Source of the DNA: Magnolia sinica
Taxonomy: Eukaryota; Streptophyta; Magnoliopsida; Magnoliales; Magnoliaceae
Direction of reading: 5' to 3'
Assembly (NCBI RefSeq): GCF_029962835.1
Contig: NC_080583.1
Span: forward strand, 3,993,501 to 4,057,500
Length of the DNA stretch: 64,000 nt
Each line of letters begins with the position of its first letter. Position 1 is the stretch's first letter. This document shows positions 24,220 through 35,004 of the stretch, in pieces. The position numbers and the translations under genes are program-made. The notes beneath the pieces are model-generated. The model had not been told where the DNA came from. It saw nothing but the letters and a program-made list of their open reading frames with translations, and did not search any database.

Positions 24220-24950
24220 ATCCTAATCCTAAGAAAGGAAAAGAAAATCTAAAAAGGAAGAGAGGGAGAGTTGGAAGGAAATTACCAAATTGAAGCCCCT
24301 AAGTTAAGGACCTGCAAAATAAAACAAAATAAGTTAGATTCTAAAAAGAGAAGAACGATCCTTTAAAAGAAAAATAACAGTAAATTAATTTCTAAAAGAA
24401 GGAATTCCTAAAAGAAAGTGGAAATTTTCTAAAATAAATTAGGAAAGACCTAAACTAGAAAGTAAATTATTAAAAGAGAACTGAAAAATAGAAAATAGGG
24501 AAGGAGCTTACCGAATTAGAAATTTCTATCTTAAAGGCCTACAAAATAGGAAGGTTAGTTTCTAAACAAAAATTCTAAAAATAAATTAGGAAACAAATTA
24601 GATTATAAGAGAGTTAGAATTAGAAAGTTATTAAAATAAAAATAGAAAGTTAATTTCTAAAAAGGGAAAGAAATAACCTAATTTCTAAAAATAAACTATT
24701 TCTTACAGAAGGGAGGGTACTAAAATTAAAAAAATTTCTAAAATTTTAAACCCTAATTCTAAAAAAATAAGAAAAAGTAGAGAGATTTAGGAAGGAATTA
24801 CCAATTGAGAAACTTATTTCAAGATCCTATAAAACAGGAAATAAGTTAGTTTTGAACCCAAATAAAAATAAATAAAAAACTAAGGTTAGTAAAATCCTAA
24901 TCCTAAACTAATCCTAAAACCAATTAATTTCAGAGAATAGTAACCGTCAG
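24220..24950 (-). other. Athila 5' leader, A-rich
   Basis: Between the primer site and gag lies about 730 bp of purine-rich DNA on the plus strand (T/C-rich in element sense), with many TTTCTAAAAT/TTAGAAATT-type repeats. No open frame. Leaders of this length are normal in Athila elements. Confidence 0.7.
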
Positions 24951-24968
24951 TCCCCGGCAACGGCGCCA
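24951..24968 (-). other. Athila primer binding site (tRNA-Asp)
   Basis: On the minus strand TGGCGCCGTTGCCGGGGA lies 6 bases inside the 5' LTR end. It is complementary to the 3' end of tRNA-Asp, the primer used by Athila-lineage elements. Confidence 0.9.
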
Positions 24969-24974
24969 AAAACT

Positions 24975-27164
24975 TGTTCACTCCCCAAGTATAGGGTTGT
25001 GATGTAGTAATAAACTCGGTAAGACCGAGGTCGAATCCACAGGGACTGATACCTGTACGTTATCTGAAACCAAGTAGAACTAGAACCAGACTAAGATGTG
25101 ATCTAAATCAAATAGAATTTAAGAAATAATTATGGAATAATTATCTAAAACTTTAAGGAATTCAGAGGAAGGAAACTAGGGATTCAGAGGATCCACTTGT
25201 AGGGATCAGGGAGATCTTATGCCTGCATCAAGGATTATGGAATTCAAACTGAACTTACTTGATCTGGTTTTTAAGAGATGAAAGGTATATGAATTAGAAT
25301 GGATTCCATCATCAAACCATGCCCAGGAGACAGAGCAAACAACAGAATTAAACTAATTACCAACCAATCATCAATGCATAAAAGTTAGGAAGGATACCGC
25401 CATTCGACCATGCCCATGGAACAATGATGAACAACAGGGCTTCCTGACTTCATAACATAAAAAAAAAGGGAAAAAGGAAATATTCAAAGCTATTGCAGAC
25501 CCGTTGTAATTTCAGTCACAACAGACCATTAAAGACTAAAGACATTCCTTCCATATTCCTAAAAACCAAATTCAGTCCATGAATTTACATTAAAAGCATA
25601 GAATAGAATCTCCCATCTCGCTACATGCTTCACCTCTTAGCCCTAGCTAAGAGGTTTAGCCACACATGAATGGGCTAAACAAAATAAATAGAAATAAAAA
25701 TAAAAGGGAACAGAAGAGCACAAGAAGGAAAGAAGAAAGATCCAGCCTCACATGCCAGCAACTCTCCAGCCACGTCTTTACGTTTCTTCCTTTCTTCAAA
25801 GCCAACCCAGACATCCAGCCCAAGAGCAACTCCACGTTCAGCAGCCAACGTCCAGCAGCCAATGTGCCAGTAGCCAACGTCTTCAGCACTCCCTTTCTCT
25901 CCATTTTTTCTCTAAAACTTGTTCCTCTTCCCCGCCGTGGATGCTGATTCCCTTTTTAATAAGGTTTTCTGACGGTGAATCGTCCGCAAGTTTGTTTACG
26001 CAAGGCCTCCTGCTGCGCCTTTGTTTACGCAGGGCTATAGACGATGCACTCCACCCTTCTTCTTCTTTACTTTCCTTCCAAAAGGACAACATCCTCTAGG
26101 AGATTTTTGACAGTCCTTCATGATGAACGGCTCAGATCAGCCGTCCGATCGCCTCCACGAGCGCACAACTCGCCGTGAAAACCGGACGGCGTCCGATCGC
26201 GAAACAGAGTGCGTTACGTACTTGCGCTGGCTGATGGTGGGGCCTACATAGCTTTCGTTTTGGGAAATCCACGCCGTCCACTAGTTTCCCCTCGAAATTT
26301 CAGTCAGGAAGGTGCATTTTTGGAGTGAAATCAATGGGGTACACAAGATCTTCTACTCCGCCGTCCATCCTGCGATTAACGGCTGTGATCATGAAGACAC
26401 TTGTATAGTGGCCAAAAAGACATCTAGGCGTTGGTCTTGGCCATCTTATAAGGCATGTGAACGGGTCGGATCATCGAGATTAAGAGTGAGTGGGGCCCAC
26501 AGAGATCGTCCGTCGAATCAGCGTCGGACACTGTTTCTTTTAAACAAACGGACTTCAGGTCAGTTCGTGGTTGGACCGGACTCTCCGTCCGGTGCACTTC
26601 TCGTGCACATGTAGTGTGTACTTTCTCTCACAAAAATGGGTCCCACCTTGATACATGTAATAAATTCGCTCCGTCCATTTGGTTCTTCTCATAATTTAAG
26701 GCGTTGAGACCAAATTTGAGGCATATCCAGATCTCAGGTAGGCCCATAATCAATGGTTTATGGGCTGTTCTGAGCATTAGGCCACTTCCATAGGTACTGA
26801 ACAGATGAAATTTGACGTGTATGATTAATTTATGGTCCTCAAGCCACGTATGGAGTTTCGAACTGCTCAGATGGTGGGAACCGTATGATCTTGCATTCTG
26901 GACACTTTTCAGGCCACTTGAGCTTCAATTCCTCGATTTTCTTGGATCCCTGGCATGCAAATCTGTCGATCTTGGTCTCCTAGGGTCCGTCACTTACCTT
27001 GGTGACTTTAGACTGTTAAATCCATGCTTTTAATACCATTTTCCAGTCCAAGCTCGTGAATACGCCTTGCATCACAAACATGGTTAAATCAGGCCATTAA
27101 ACAATACTATATTTGAAAATCCAGGCAATAACAGGGTCTGATATGCAATATTTGACCCTCAACA
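24975..27164 (-). repeat. Athila 5' LTR (2190 bp)
   Basis: Near-identical partner of 15259-17447, with the same TGTT...AACA ends and the GCTAC target duplication at 27165-27169. It holds the promoter for element RNA in the minus direction. Confidence 0.95.
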
Positions 27165-27202
27165 GCTACGAAGACTGAAGAGAAGGGTGGTGAATTCAGG
27201 CT

Positions 27203-27840
27203 GTGTTTTTGATGAATAGGGTCCTGGTTTGGAATGTTAGAGGTATAGGCAACCAGCGCTCTATCCTTTCTACTAAAAGGCTCATCAAGAAGTATGACCT
27301 GGGTATTCTGGCTTTCCTAGAGTCGATGATTCCAGATGAAAGAAGAGTGGGAATCGGGCTGGCTCTAGGGTTCCACCAATCCTTCACCAATTTAGACAGT
27401 GGGGGAAGATATGGGTGTATGTTAGGGACTATATCTCCCCTTCTCTTGTAGATAAAACTAACCAATCGTTGTCTATAGCCTTCGCTTTGCAGGAAGTCAT
27501 GTCGCCGATTACAATTGCTTTCATTTATGCTAACGATGACAGAATTTAGAGAAGTTCACTTTGGAGTGACCTGGCTGCCATGTCTTCAGTAATGAGCACT
27601 CCGTGGGAGGTGTGTGGCGATTTTAATGCCACGTTAGCGGTTGAGGAGAGGAGTCGTCAGAGAGTAGTGGACAGTGCCAGCTCTAGGGATTTTGTGAAGG
27701 CGGTCGATTTAGCGGGGCTCCAGGATGCGGGCTTCTTCGGCAACCATTTCACTTGGAGCAATAGCCAGGGAGGCACGGCCAAAGTATGGGCCAAGTTGGA
27801 TAGGGCCCTGATGAATGCAGACTAGGCTGCGGTGTTTCTG
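27203..27840 (+). pseudogene. LINE ORF2 endonuclease domain (EEP type), broken
   Basis: From 27215 the translation VLVWNVRGIGNQRSI, LIKKYDLGILAFLESM is the start of the apurinic-like endonuclease of plant L1 ORF2, with the catalytic Glu in FLES. A stop at 27449-27451 interrupts it. 27580-27825 contains WEVCGDFNATL (GDFN box with catalytic Asp/Asn) and GFFGNHFTWSNSQGG, KVWAKLDRAL, the C-terminal part. This enzyme nicks target DNA to prime reverse transcription. The final catalytic region around SDHAPL is still readable near 27875-27890. Confidence 0.8.
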
Positions 27841-28205
27841 GTCTTCTAGGTAACTCACCTCCCCCGGATCAATTCGGATCATGCCCCTTTACTTTTAAGT
27901 TTTCCGCAAGCCCCTCCCTAGTAAGCAAAGCCCTTCCAATTTCAGAACATGTGGATTGGGTACGCTTCATTTCTTCAAATAGTAAAGCAAGCTTGGTGCT
28001 CGGTTAAGTCGTCTCACCCAATCAACAATATTCTTTAAAAACTAAAGAAGGTTAAGCAAACTTTAAAGGTGTGGAACAAAGAGACTTTTGGAGATTTATT
28101 CATGCAGTTGGCTCTGGCTGAAGTAGAGGTGGAGAGATGTGAGCAGCAGCTAGCTGAGGAGCAGTCAGAGTCAGTCAACTCCGGCGTGCACCTAGATGAT
28201 TTAAC

Positions 28206-29845
28206 ATGAACATCAGCCAATCTGAACCTTCTTCATCAGTGGGAAGAGACAAACTAGAAGTAGAAGTCGCGGGTCAGCTGGTTGGAAGCAGGAGACAGAA
28301 CACTAGGTTCTTCCACTCGGCTGCAACTGAAAAACAGAGGAGGTCGATGATCAGACAGATTCAGTTAGAGTCGGGCCAGGTGTTGGATCATCCAGAAGAA
28401 ATTAAGTAGGCAGCAGTGGTCCATTCTGAGAACCAATTCAAGTCGGTTCCTTGCCAGGTTAGTAACGATCTACTTGCTGTCATCCCGCCCCTGATTTCGG
28501 CTGAATAGAATGCCTTGCTGTTGGCCCCTCCCTCTCTAGACGAAGTTCATCAGGTGGTGAGGTTGATTCCAGTGGAAGGAGCGATGGGACCTAATGGGTT
28601 CGCTAGTTCTTTCTACGCCTCTTGTTGGAGCATAATCGGGCCAGACCTGTTGAAGGAAGTTTCTTTTTGTTTCAAGGGGGACCGATACCGAGAGCTGTAT
28701 CGGCTTCTCTAATTTGCCTAATCCCAAAATCAACGCCGCTAATTTTTTTTTACAGATTTTAGGCTGATTAGCATGTGCAACTATCTCTACAAGATATTCT
28801 CCAAGGTGGTGGTAGCTAGGCTGAGTTTGATGCTTCCTCTCCTCATTTCAACTGAACAGGGGGCCTTCATTAAGGGTAGATCCATGGCTGACAACATAGC
28901 GCTCTCCCAGGAATTGGTTAGAGATTTGAATAGAAAAGTTCATGGGGGAAATCTAGTTCTAAAATTGGATATGGAAAAGGCCTATGATAGGCTTGATTGG
29001 GATTTCTTAAGGTCACTTTTGAGAAGATAAGTTCATGGGGGAAATCTAGTTCTAAAATTGGATATGGAAAAGGCCTATGATAGGCTTGATTGGGATTTCT
29101 TAAGGTCACTTTTGAGAAGATTCGGGTTTTCTAATCCTTGGATTGAGCTAGTTCAGAAATGCGGTCCTAGTCAATGGCGAAAGTGTGGGTTTTTTCAAAT
29201 CCTATAGAGGGTTGCGTCAAGGGGATCTTACCTCCCCAACCCCTTTATTCTAGCGTTGGAGGTTTGAGTAGAGGTCTAAAGGCTTTATCTGAAAGGAGTA
29301 GCCACCAGCGATACAAGGTTAGAGTTGGGTGCCCTCCAGTTTCTCACTTACTATATGCTGACGACACCATTCTTTTTCTGAATGGTGGGCTGGCGTTGAT
29401 ACGGGCCCTTAAAGAATTCCTTGAAGTGTACCAGTCGGCTTCCGGTCAGAAAGTTAACTTGCGAAAGAGTTATTTCTTGCATTCTAACAAGCTCTCCGAG
29501 TTGAGGGTGAGGGCGATTGAGACTACTCTTGGTATAAAGAGAGCGACGGTGGGCTTCTCCTATCTAGGTGTCCCCATGGCCACGAGAAGGCTCAAAGAGT
29601 CAATTTTCCAGCCTATGATTGAGAAAATTGAATCGCGGGTTCGAGATTGGAAGGCAAGATGCTTATTTCAGGTAGATAGATTGGTCTTGTTACGTCATGT
29701 GTTGAGTAGTATGTCAATTCACTCCTTGGTAGCTACTCATCTTCCATCTCTAGTGCTGGCTAAGCTCAAAAGGAGGTTTACGGCTTTCTTCTGGGGTTGG
29801 AATGAGGGGAAGCTAAGTGCCACTAGAAAAGCTGGAAGGCAATAG
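28206..29845 (+). pseudogene. LINE ORF2 reverse transcriptase, broken, with 94-bp tandem duplication
   Basis: Pieces in order: NTRFFHSAATEKQRR (about 28300), MGPNGFASSFYASCW (28585), FRLISMCNYLYKIFSKVVVARL, TEQGAFIKGRSMADNIAL (28850-28900), domain A LKLDMEKAYDRLDWDFL (28960-29010), the catalytic HLLYADDTILFLNG (about 29347-29388), and the thumb region FSYLGVPMATRRLKESIF. Plant L1 RT drives target-primed reverse transcription. A 94-bp tandem duplication (28935-29028, repeated 29029-29122) covers domain A; since 94 is not a multiple of 3 it shifts the frame. Further stops occur around 28405, 28507 and 28710. Confidence 0.85.
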
Positions 29846-29892
29846 CTTTACCTAAGGAGGTAGGGGGACTTCAAATAAGGAAGTTAAAGGAA

Positions 29893-31580
29893 GTGATGGC
29901 CGCGTTTAGGCTAAGAATGGCTTGGGCCATTAAATTCGTACCGATAAAAAGTGTTTGGAGCTCATTTATGTCAGCCAAGTATGCCCAGGACATAGCTGAC
30001 ACAGGGCCTTCCAACCTAGTTGCGTACTCATCTCCACTATGGAAGAGGATTCGAGAATTGCTTCCTATGGCAGAAAGTCGTGTTCAATGGAATCTGGGGG
30101 ACGGTGACTGTAATTTTTGGTCCGCCAATTGGTCAGGACTCAGGCCTCTTCGAAGTCTGGCGTTAAAGCCGGTGCCTTTGGAAGTTCTCCAGCTAAAGGT
30201 GGCGTAGGTTCTAGGAGAAGAGGGGCCTCTTTAGTCGTTGGTTGCGTTCATAGGTTCTTGATTTTCTTTTCCAGCAAAGTTTTTGTTTGCTCCAAGGTGC
30301 TGATACCCTGTTCTGGCCGTTGTCAGCCTTCAGAGACTTTACTATTGCCTCAGCCTAGGAAAAATGCAGGTCCACCCATCCTGGCAGGAGCTGGGCTCGT
30401 AGTATATGGCATAGCAAGCTCCCGCCCAGAATTTCACTGTTTATGTGGAGAGTTATAATGAGGGCAGTTGCAGTCGACGTTGAAGTTCAAGTGCGAGGGA
30501 TCAACTTGGCGTCCAAGTGCGTTTGTTACAAGGTACGAACAGCTAGCAACCACTCCACCGAATCGATTTCTCATCTGTTTCAGGACAACCAGATTGTTAT
30601 TGTAGCATGGAATTATTTTGGGAATGTGTTCGGTATTCATATTTTATAGACTTCGTCCATTGAATCCAAGTTGGCCCAATGGTGGGCTGCGGCAGCAACC
30701 AGCAATTTCAGGTCAGTTTTGATCAAGGTGGCCCCATGTATCATTATTTGGTCAATCTGGAAAATTTGAAACGCGGCGGTTTATGATAATAAGAATGCTT
30801 CTATCTTGGATGTGTTGGTGAGAACTAAGTGGTGGCTAGAGATCATTCAACTCAACATGCAGTCTTCAAATTCCTCTTCCAGCCGAGGATTTCAAACGGG
30901 AGAATCTCCTAGCCATCAGAGCGGGCTGGTCGATCACGACCAGGGGGATAACCGGCGGCCCCCTGTTTTCAACTTCCCAGTTGTGGTGAGTGGGCCAAAC
31001 CAAGTGTTGGTTGGGTGAAGATGAACGTCGATGGTTCGGCGTTAGGAAATTCGGGTGTCTCGGGCGGAGGGGGAGTTTGTAGAGTCGAGTCGGGTGCTTT
31101 TCTGTTTGCTTTGGCGGCAGGTTATGAAGTAGGATCTAATGTCAATGCAGAGTTACGGGCGATCCATGATGGAATGGAGATGTGTCTAATTAGAGGTATG
31201 ACCAGGGTGGAGGTTGAATCAGACTCTCAGGTTGTGGTGAACGTCTTGTGTGGGAAATCCAACCTCTGATGGAAATGAGGGTACTGGTTAGCCAGGATTT
31301 TTAGGCTCAGGAGCAAAGGCATGTTCCACTTTCTTCATATCTTCAGGGAGGGCAATGGGGCGGTGGATGTGATGGCTCGTTGGGGAAGTAAAGAGCAAAC
31401 GTCCACACGTCGTAGGGCAACTTGGCGGATCTGCCGACCCAAGTCAGAGGGATCATTTTCCTTGACAAGGTTGGGTTGGGGGCCATTAGGGAAGGGTCGA
31501 GGAGGGCTAGGAGATGACAGGTTTCATTTGTTGTTGGCTCGGGCTCCCTCCTTGGTTTTTTGTCTTTTTGTGGTTTTTGC
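29893..31580 (+). pseudogene. LINE ORF2 C-terminus: zf-RVT and RNase H
   Basis: 29893-30207 continues the RT C-terminal region (FRLRMAWAIKFV, VQWNLGDGDCNFWSANW). 30440-30650 carries the zf-RVT remnant (NLASKCVCYKV...STESISHLF). RNase H starts at about 31015 with KMNVDGSALGNSGVSGGGG (first Asp), NAELRAIHDGMEM (Glu), VEVESDSQVVVNVL (second Asp), and ends with IFREGNGAVDVMARWG near 31350-31385. RNase H is characteristic of a subset of plant L1s. Frames change several times. Confidence 0.8.
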
Positions 31581-31881
31581 ATAGTTAGGTAGCTTTATGA
31601 TAGGCTTCCCCAGGGTCTTTTTTCTTAGGGGTCCCCGAATGTAATTGGTTTTTCCGTGGATATATGAAAAGCCCTTGCGGCAAGCTTTCCAAAAAAAAAA
31701 AGCTCGCTTCGACTTGATCCACTAGCTTGCCTCAAGGTTGACTAGAAATTTTTGGAAAACAAGGCAAGCTTCAATGGTAAGCTCGAGGCCGAGCTCGAGC
31801 TTGAACTCGAGGAGAGCACGGACAAGTCAAGCCAAGTTTGGCCCACCTCGACTCGGCTCGATGTACAACCCTACTATTGAT

Positions 31882-33708
31882 GGGAGAGTGAATACATAGC
31901 TAGGATGTGCTAAATGTACAAGATACACTAAGATACATTTGCTGATGCTCTTTGGTGCTAACGGGCCGTTGTGGGCCCCACGAGATGTATTCATGACATC
32001 CGACCCATCCATCAGATGTATCCCCATATGTCTGGACTTGTACCAAAAATCAGGCCAACGTAAAAGTCGGGCCAGAGCACCTGAACGGTTTAAAAGGGGA
32101 CAACCATCATTTATTTGCATGGGGCCCACCGTGTTGTAAACGTTCAGTCCATTCGGTTAGACCTATCCGCCTCAGATAAAGGGATGCCGTAAAAATCAAG
32201 CCATTCTGAAACTCGGGGTGGGCCCCACATGACATTTGGATCGGCCTAAAATACCAACTTCGGTGAGGCCGTGACTGTGGGGTCACCTTGATGTATTCAT
32301 GAGTTGTATATCCACGCCGTCCATTCATTTTGTTCCAGCTCATTGAAAGCAGATCCAAATATCAGGTGGACCACACGATAGGAAACATGGGTGATTGAAT
32401 GCCCCCGATAAGTACTTCTTAGGGCCCACCGTAATGTTTATACGAAGCACCTGTGCATGTGTGCAACTTTGCACACATGTTATGGGCGTCTAATTTGAAT
32501 TGTCCATGTGACGCGGCATCCCATGAAACCTTAAGGGACCAATTTTCACCTGATGTAAAATACTGGTGGACCATAGAAAGAAAATTGCAAATTAATGGAG
32601 GAAGCTGTTTTGTTTTTTCATGGCTCACAAAAATTTAGTTCAAAGTAAAAGTTGTGCATTGGGAGTTTCACGGGTGCTGCATCAAGCCGTGCGAACTGGT
32701 GCACAGCGGACCATTATATATATACACACACGTGGCGTGCCAAGTAAGTCAATTTAGAAGGCCCAAATTATGGGTCCCAGGTTAGACAAATCGTGAACAA
32801 AAATTACACTTATTTGATTATCTAACATCCAAATATAGTAGTCATTTGTTGGACTGTTAAAAAATGAAAATAATCAGGTGTTTCTATTTCAGTAAGTGTC
32901 AAATGAATGGTTAGGATTGCTCAGACAAATGGTTCGTGGGGTTGTGATTGAGCGACATTCGGTTCCACATGTAAGCATTCTTTTATTCTCTCTCCCCGTT
33001 TTTGTCGTGATATCCATCAAATAGCCTACTTTCCCTCTCATCTATCGTGAGAATTTTTCAAATCCAATGGTACACGTGCCAGAGAACCAAACCGTATGTT
33101 AGGGAAGCGGATTGGCTGGTGTACCACACACCAGCTATGTAGCTGTTGTAGGTACGTGTCATACGAAGACGAGCACTGACGCTCCTCGAGCTCTGAGTTG
33201 TACGAGCCGTTCAAAGTAGATCAAAGTTACATGAGCGCTACAGTGATGTCTTTATTATATCTACACCGTTCATCTATTGTTAAAGATCATTTTAGAGCAT
33301 TATCAAAAATAAATAAATAATTATATCCAAAGACCTTATGGACCACACCACAAATAGCAGCAGAGATAATGATTTTGATTGTTAAAAAATTCACAGGGCC
33401 CATCATAACCTTTACTCTCCATCCAATTTGTTCATAAGGTTACATAGACATGAATGAAAAGGAAGAACAAATTTCATATTGATCCAAAATTTCCGTGACT
33501 CCAAAAAGGGTTTCAATGGTATGCGATCAATCCCCACTACCTTTTGTAGTGTAGTCCATTGATAGTTAGATCTTTCTTATTTTTCATCTCGAGCCTTAAG
33601 ATGAGCTCGCCGAATGAATGGATGGTTTGGATATAACACATATCTCATGATCAGACCCATAAAACTTGCTGATGTCAGTACAACAACTATATAGCTAGTG
33701 TGAGGTAC
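31882..33708. other. intergenic, GGGCCCAC-type repeats
   Basis: No gene is recognised. It contains several stretches of the repeat family built around GTGGGGCCCACC and ATGATGTATT (31975, 32120, 32225, 32425, 33235), in both orientations, and a TATATATATACACACAC microsatellite at 32715-32731. 33180-33700 resembles 36225-36560 (GACGCTCCTCGAGCTC, ACACCGTTCAT, AGATGAGCTCGCC), so a copy of this segment was carried into the hAT element nearby or duplicated. Confidence 0.45.
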
Positions 33709-34467
33709 TGTAACACCCCTGTACTTTCTAATACTCAGGTGTTACCGTGTAACCTAACATACTATAAGTGCCGACTTATCTTATGTTAATATTCACCTAC
33801 AATGTAACGTAAGTGTAACCATTATAAGTAATTTCCTTCCTGGTTGCACATCAAACTCTCAAATCACACCTAAACATTCTAAGGATCCCTAGGGTTATTG
33901 GTGATTATATATTAGTCAATCCAACCATTGGATAGTCTGAATGCTCAGTAAATCGAGATTTGGTAATTAGACGTTCATGTGGTCTGGCTAGACGTGGGCA
34001 TTTCTGACCCGATCCGGCGGATCCGACCCGATCCGGCCCGTTCCGAATAGAACCGACAGCCAAGATCGGGCTTGATCAGGTTGGGATTTCCAGATCCGTT
34101 CTTTTTCGGGTCGGGTCCGGATAGACCTTTGTCCGAACCGATCCGACTCTGATACGCGAACCGAATGGACCCACACCGAATCGAACAGACCCGGACCGAG
34201 CAGCGGAGTGGGTAGTATAAAATAAAATTTTTATTTTTTACCCTAACTAATAGTAGACAGCCTAGTATTCCAGATCATCTGATCATGGGGTCCATTTGCT
34301 TTCGTTGCATTCACGTGCCTGATTGACATGTGCGAGAGTTGAGTAGCATTTTCCTTTTTCCCGCTGAAACTCATCTTCTTAGAAGTCGGACGTGGACCAT
34401 GTGGTCCGTCAGTACCACACACCAGCTACTGCATTAGCTTCAGGCTAGCTGGCTAGTTTTGTGCGAG

Positions 34468-34995
34468 GGGACGGATTGGCTGCTCCCCTGGTCGGTGCTC
34501 TGTGGGCCCCACCATGATGTATGTGTTTCATCCATTCTGTTCATACATTTTTGCAGATCATTTTATGGATTCAAAAAAAATAAATAAAAATGATAGGTAT
34601 GTGAATCTTAGGTGGACCACACCACAGGAAAACAATAATAATTGGATATCCACCATTAAAATCCTCCTCAGGTCCACCGTATTGTTTATTTGACATCCAA
34701 TTTGTTGATTAGGTCATAAAGACCCAGATGAAGGGAAAAAATAAATATTAGCTAGATTCAAAACTTTTATGGCCCCCAAAACATTTTTAATGGTCAACGT
34801 TTATTCAACACTGTTTCCTATAATGTGATCCACTTGAGATTAAGATATATCTCATTTTTTTTCATATCATAAAATGATCTATAAAAATAGATGGAAGGCT
34901 TTGATGAAACACATACATCATGGTGGGGCCCACAGAGCATCGACCAACAGCCAATGGCCGGTGGCACCATGGCAGGGGAAGTAGTTAATCCGTTT
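34468..34995 (+). mobile_element. MULE-type MITE, 528 bp, long inverted repeats
   Basis: Ends GGGACGGATTGGCTGCTCCC and (inverted) GAAAACGGATTAACTACTTC lead into long inverted repeats that contain GCTCTGTGGGCCCCACCATG and ATGTATGTGTTTCATC. The flanking 9-mers TTGTGCGAG and TCGTGCGAG agree at 8 of 9 positions, the Mutator-type target duplication length. Related copies or halves lie at about 5620-5700, 48790-49250 and 50650-50925. It gives the best boundaries for this abundant family in the window. Confidence 0.75.
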
Positions 34996-35004
34996 TCGTG
35001 CGAG

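Larger units (their letters stand above)
15259..27164 (-). mobile_element. complete Athila-type Ty3/gypsy retrotransposon, 11.9 kb
   Basis: Two near-identical LTRs (15259-17447 and 24975-27164) are flanked by a perfect 5-bp target duplication GCTAC (15254-15258 and 27165-27169). The coding direction is minus: 5' LTR at 24975-27164, tRNA-Asp primer site next to it, gag, protease, RT-RNase H, integrase, then a long 3' non-coding/env-like region and the 3' LTR. By eye the LTRs differ at roughly 50-55 positions in 2.19 kb (about 2.5%), nearly all transitions, so the insertion is moderately old. Pol carries several stops and frameshifts. It is inserted in the LINE, between ORF1 and the endonuclease. 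Confidence 0.95.
13054..31699 (+). mobile_element. L1-type LINE with RRM ORF1 and RNase H, split by Athila
   Basis: The LINE begins after AAGCTCACTTCGACT (13039-13053) and ends in a poly(A) run (31691-31701), followed by AAGCTCGCTTCGACT (31700-31714). This ~15-bp direct repeat with one mismatch is a typical L1 target duplication inside the hAT MITE. Parts in order: 5' UTR, ORF1 with RRM and a DUF4283-like region (13297-about 14800), Athila insertion (15259-27164), then ORF2: endonuclease, reverse transcriptase, zf-RVT and RNase H. Many stops and shifts make it dead. Removing Athila leaves a ~6.7-kb near full-length plant L1. RRM-containing ORF1 proteins are known from the BNR-type plant L1 group. 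Confidence 0.85.
12601..31873 (+). mobile_element. hAT-type MITE (~600 bp) split by a nested LINE
   Basis: The left piece 12601-13053 starts TAGGGCTATACACGAGCC and is rich in GCTCGACTCGA repeats. The right piece 31715-31873 ends GGCTCGATGTACAACCCTA, the inverted repeat of the start. Flanking 8-mers TTACTGAT (12593-12600) and CTATTGAT (31874-31881) agree at 6 of 8 positions, consistent with an old hAT target duplication. The intervening 18.6 kb is a LINE carrying an Athila element, so the original MITE was about 600 bp. An (AT)n tract lies at 12876-12912. Confidence 0.75.

Noticed and set aside
30434..30649. Opposite-strand frames overlapping the LINE zf-RVT region
   Set aside because: Shadow frames; the plus-strand readings match LINE ORF2 order while the minus ones match nothing recognisable.
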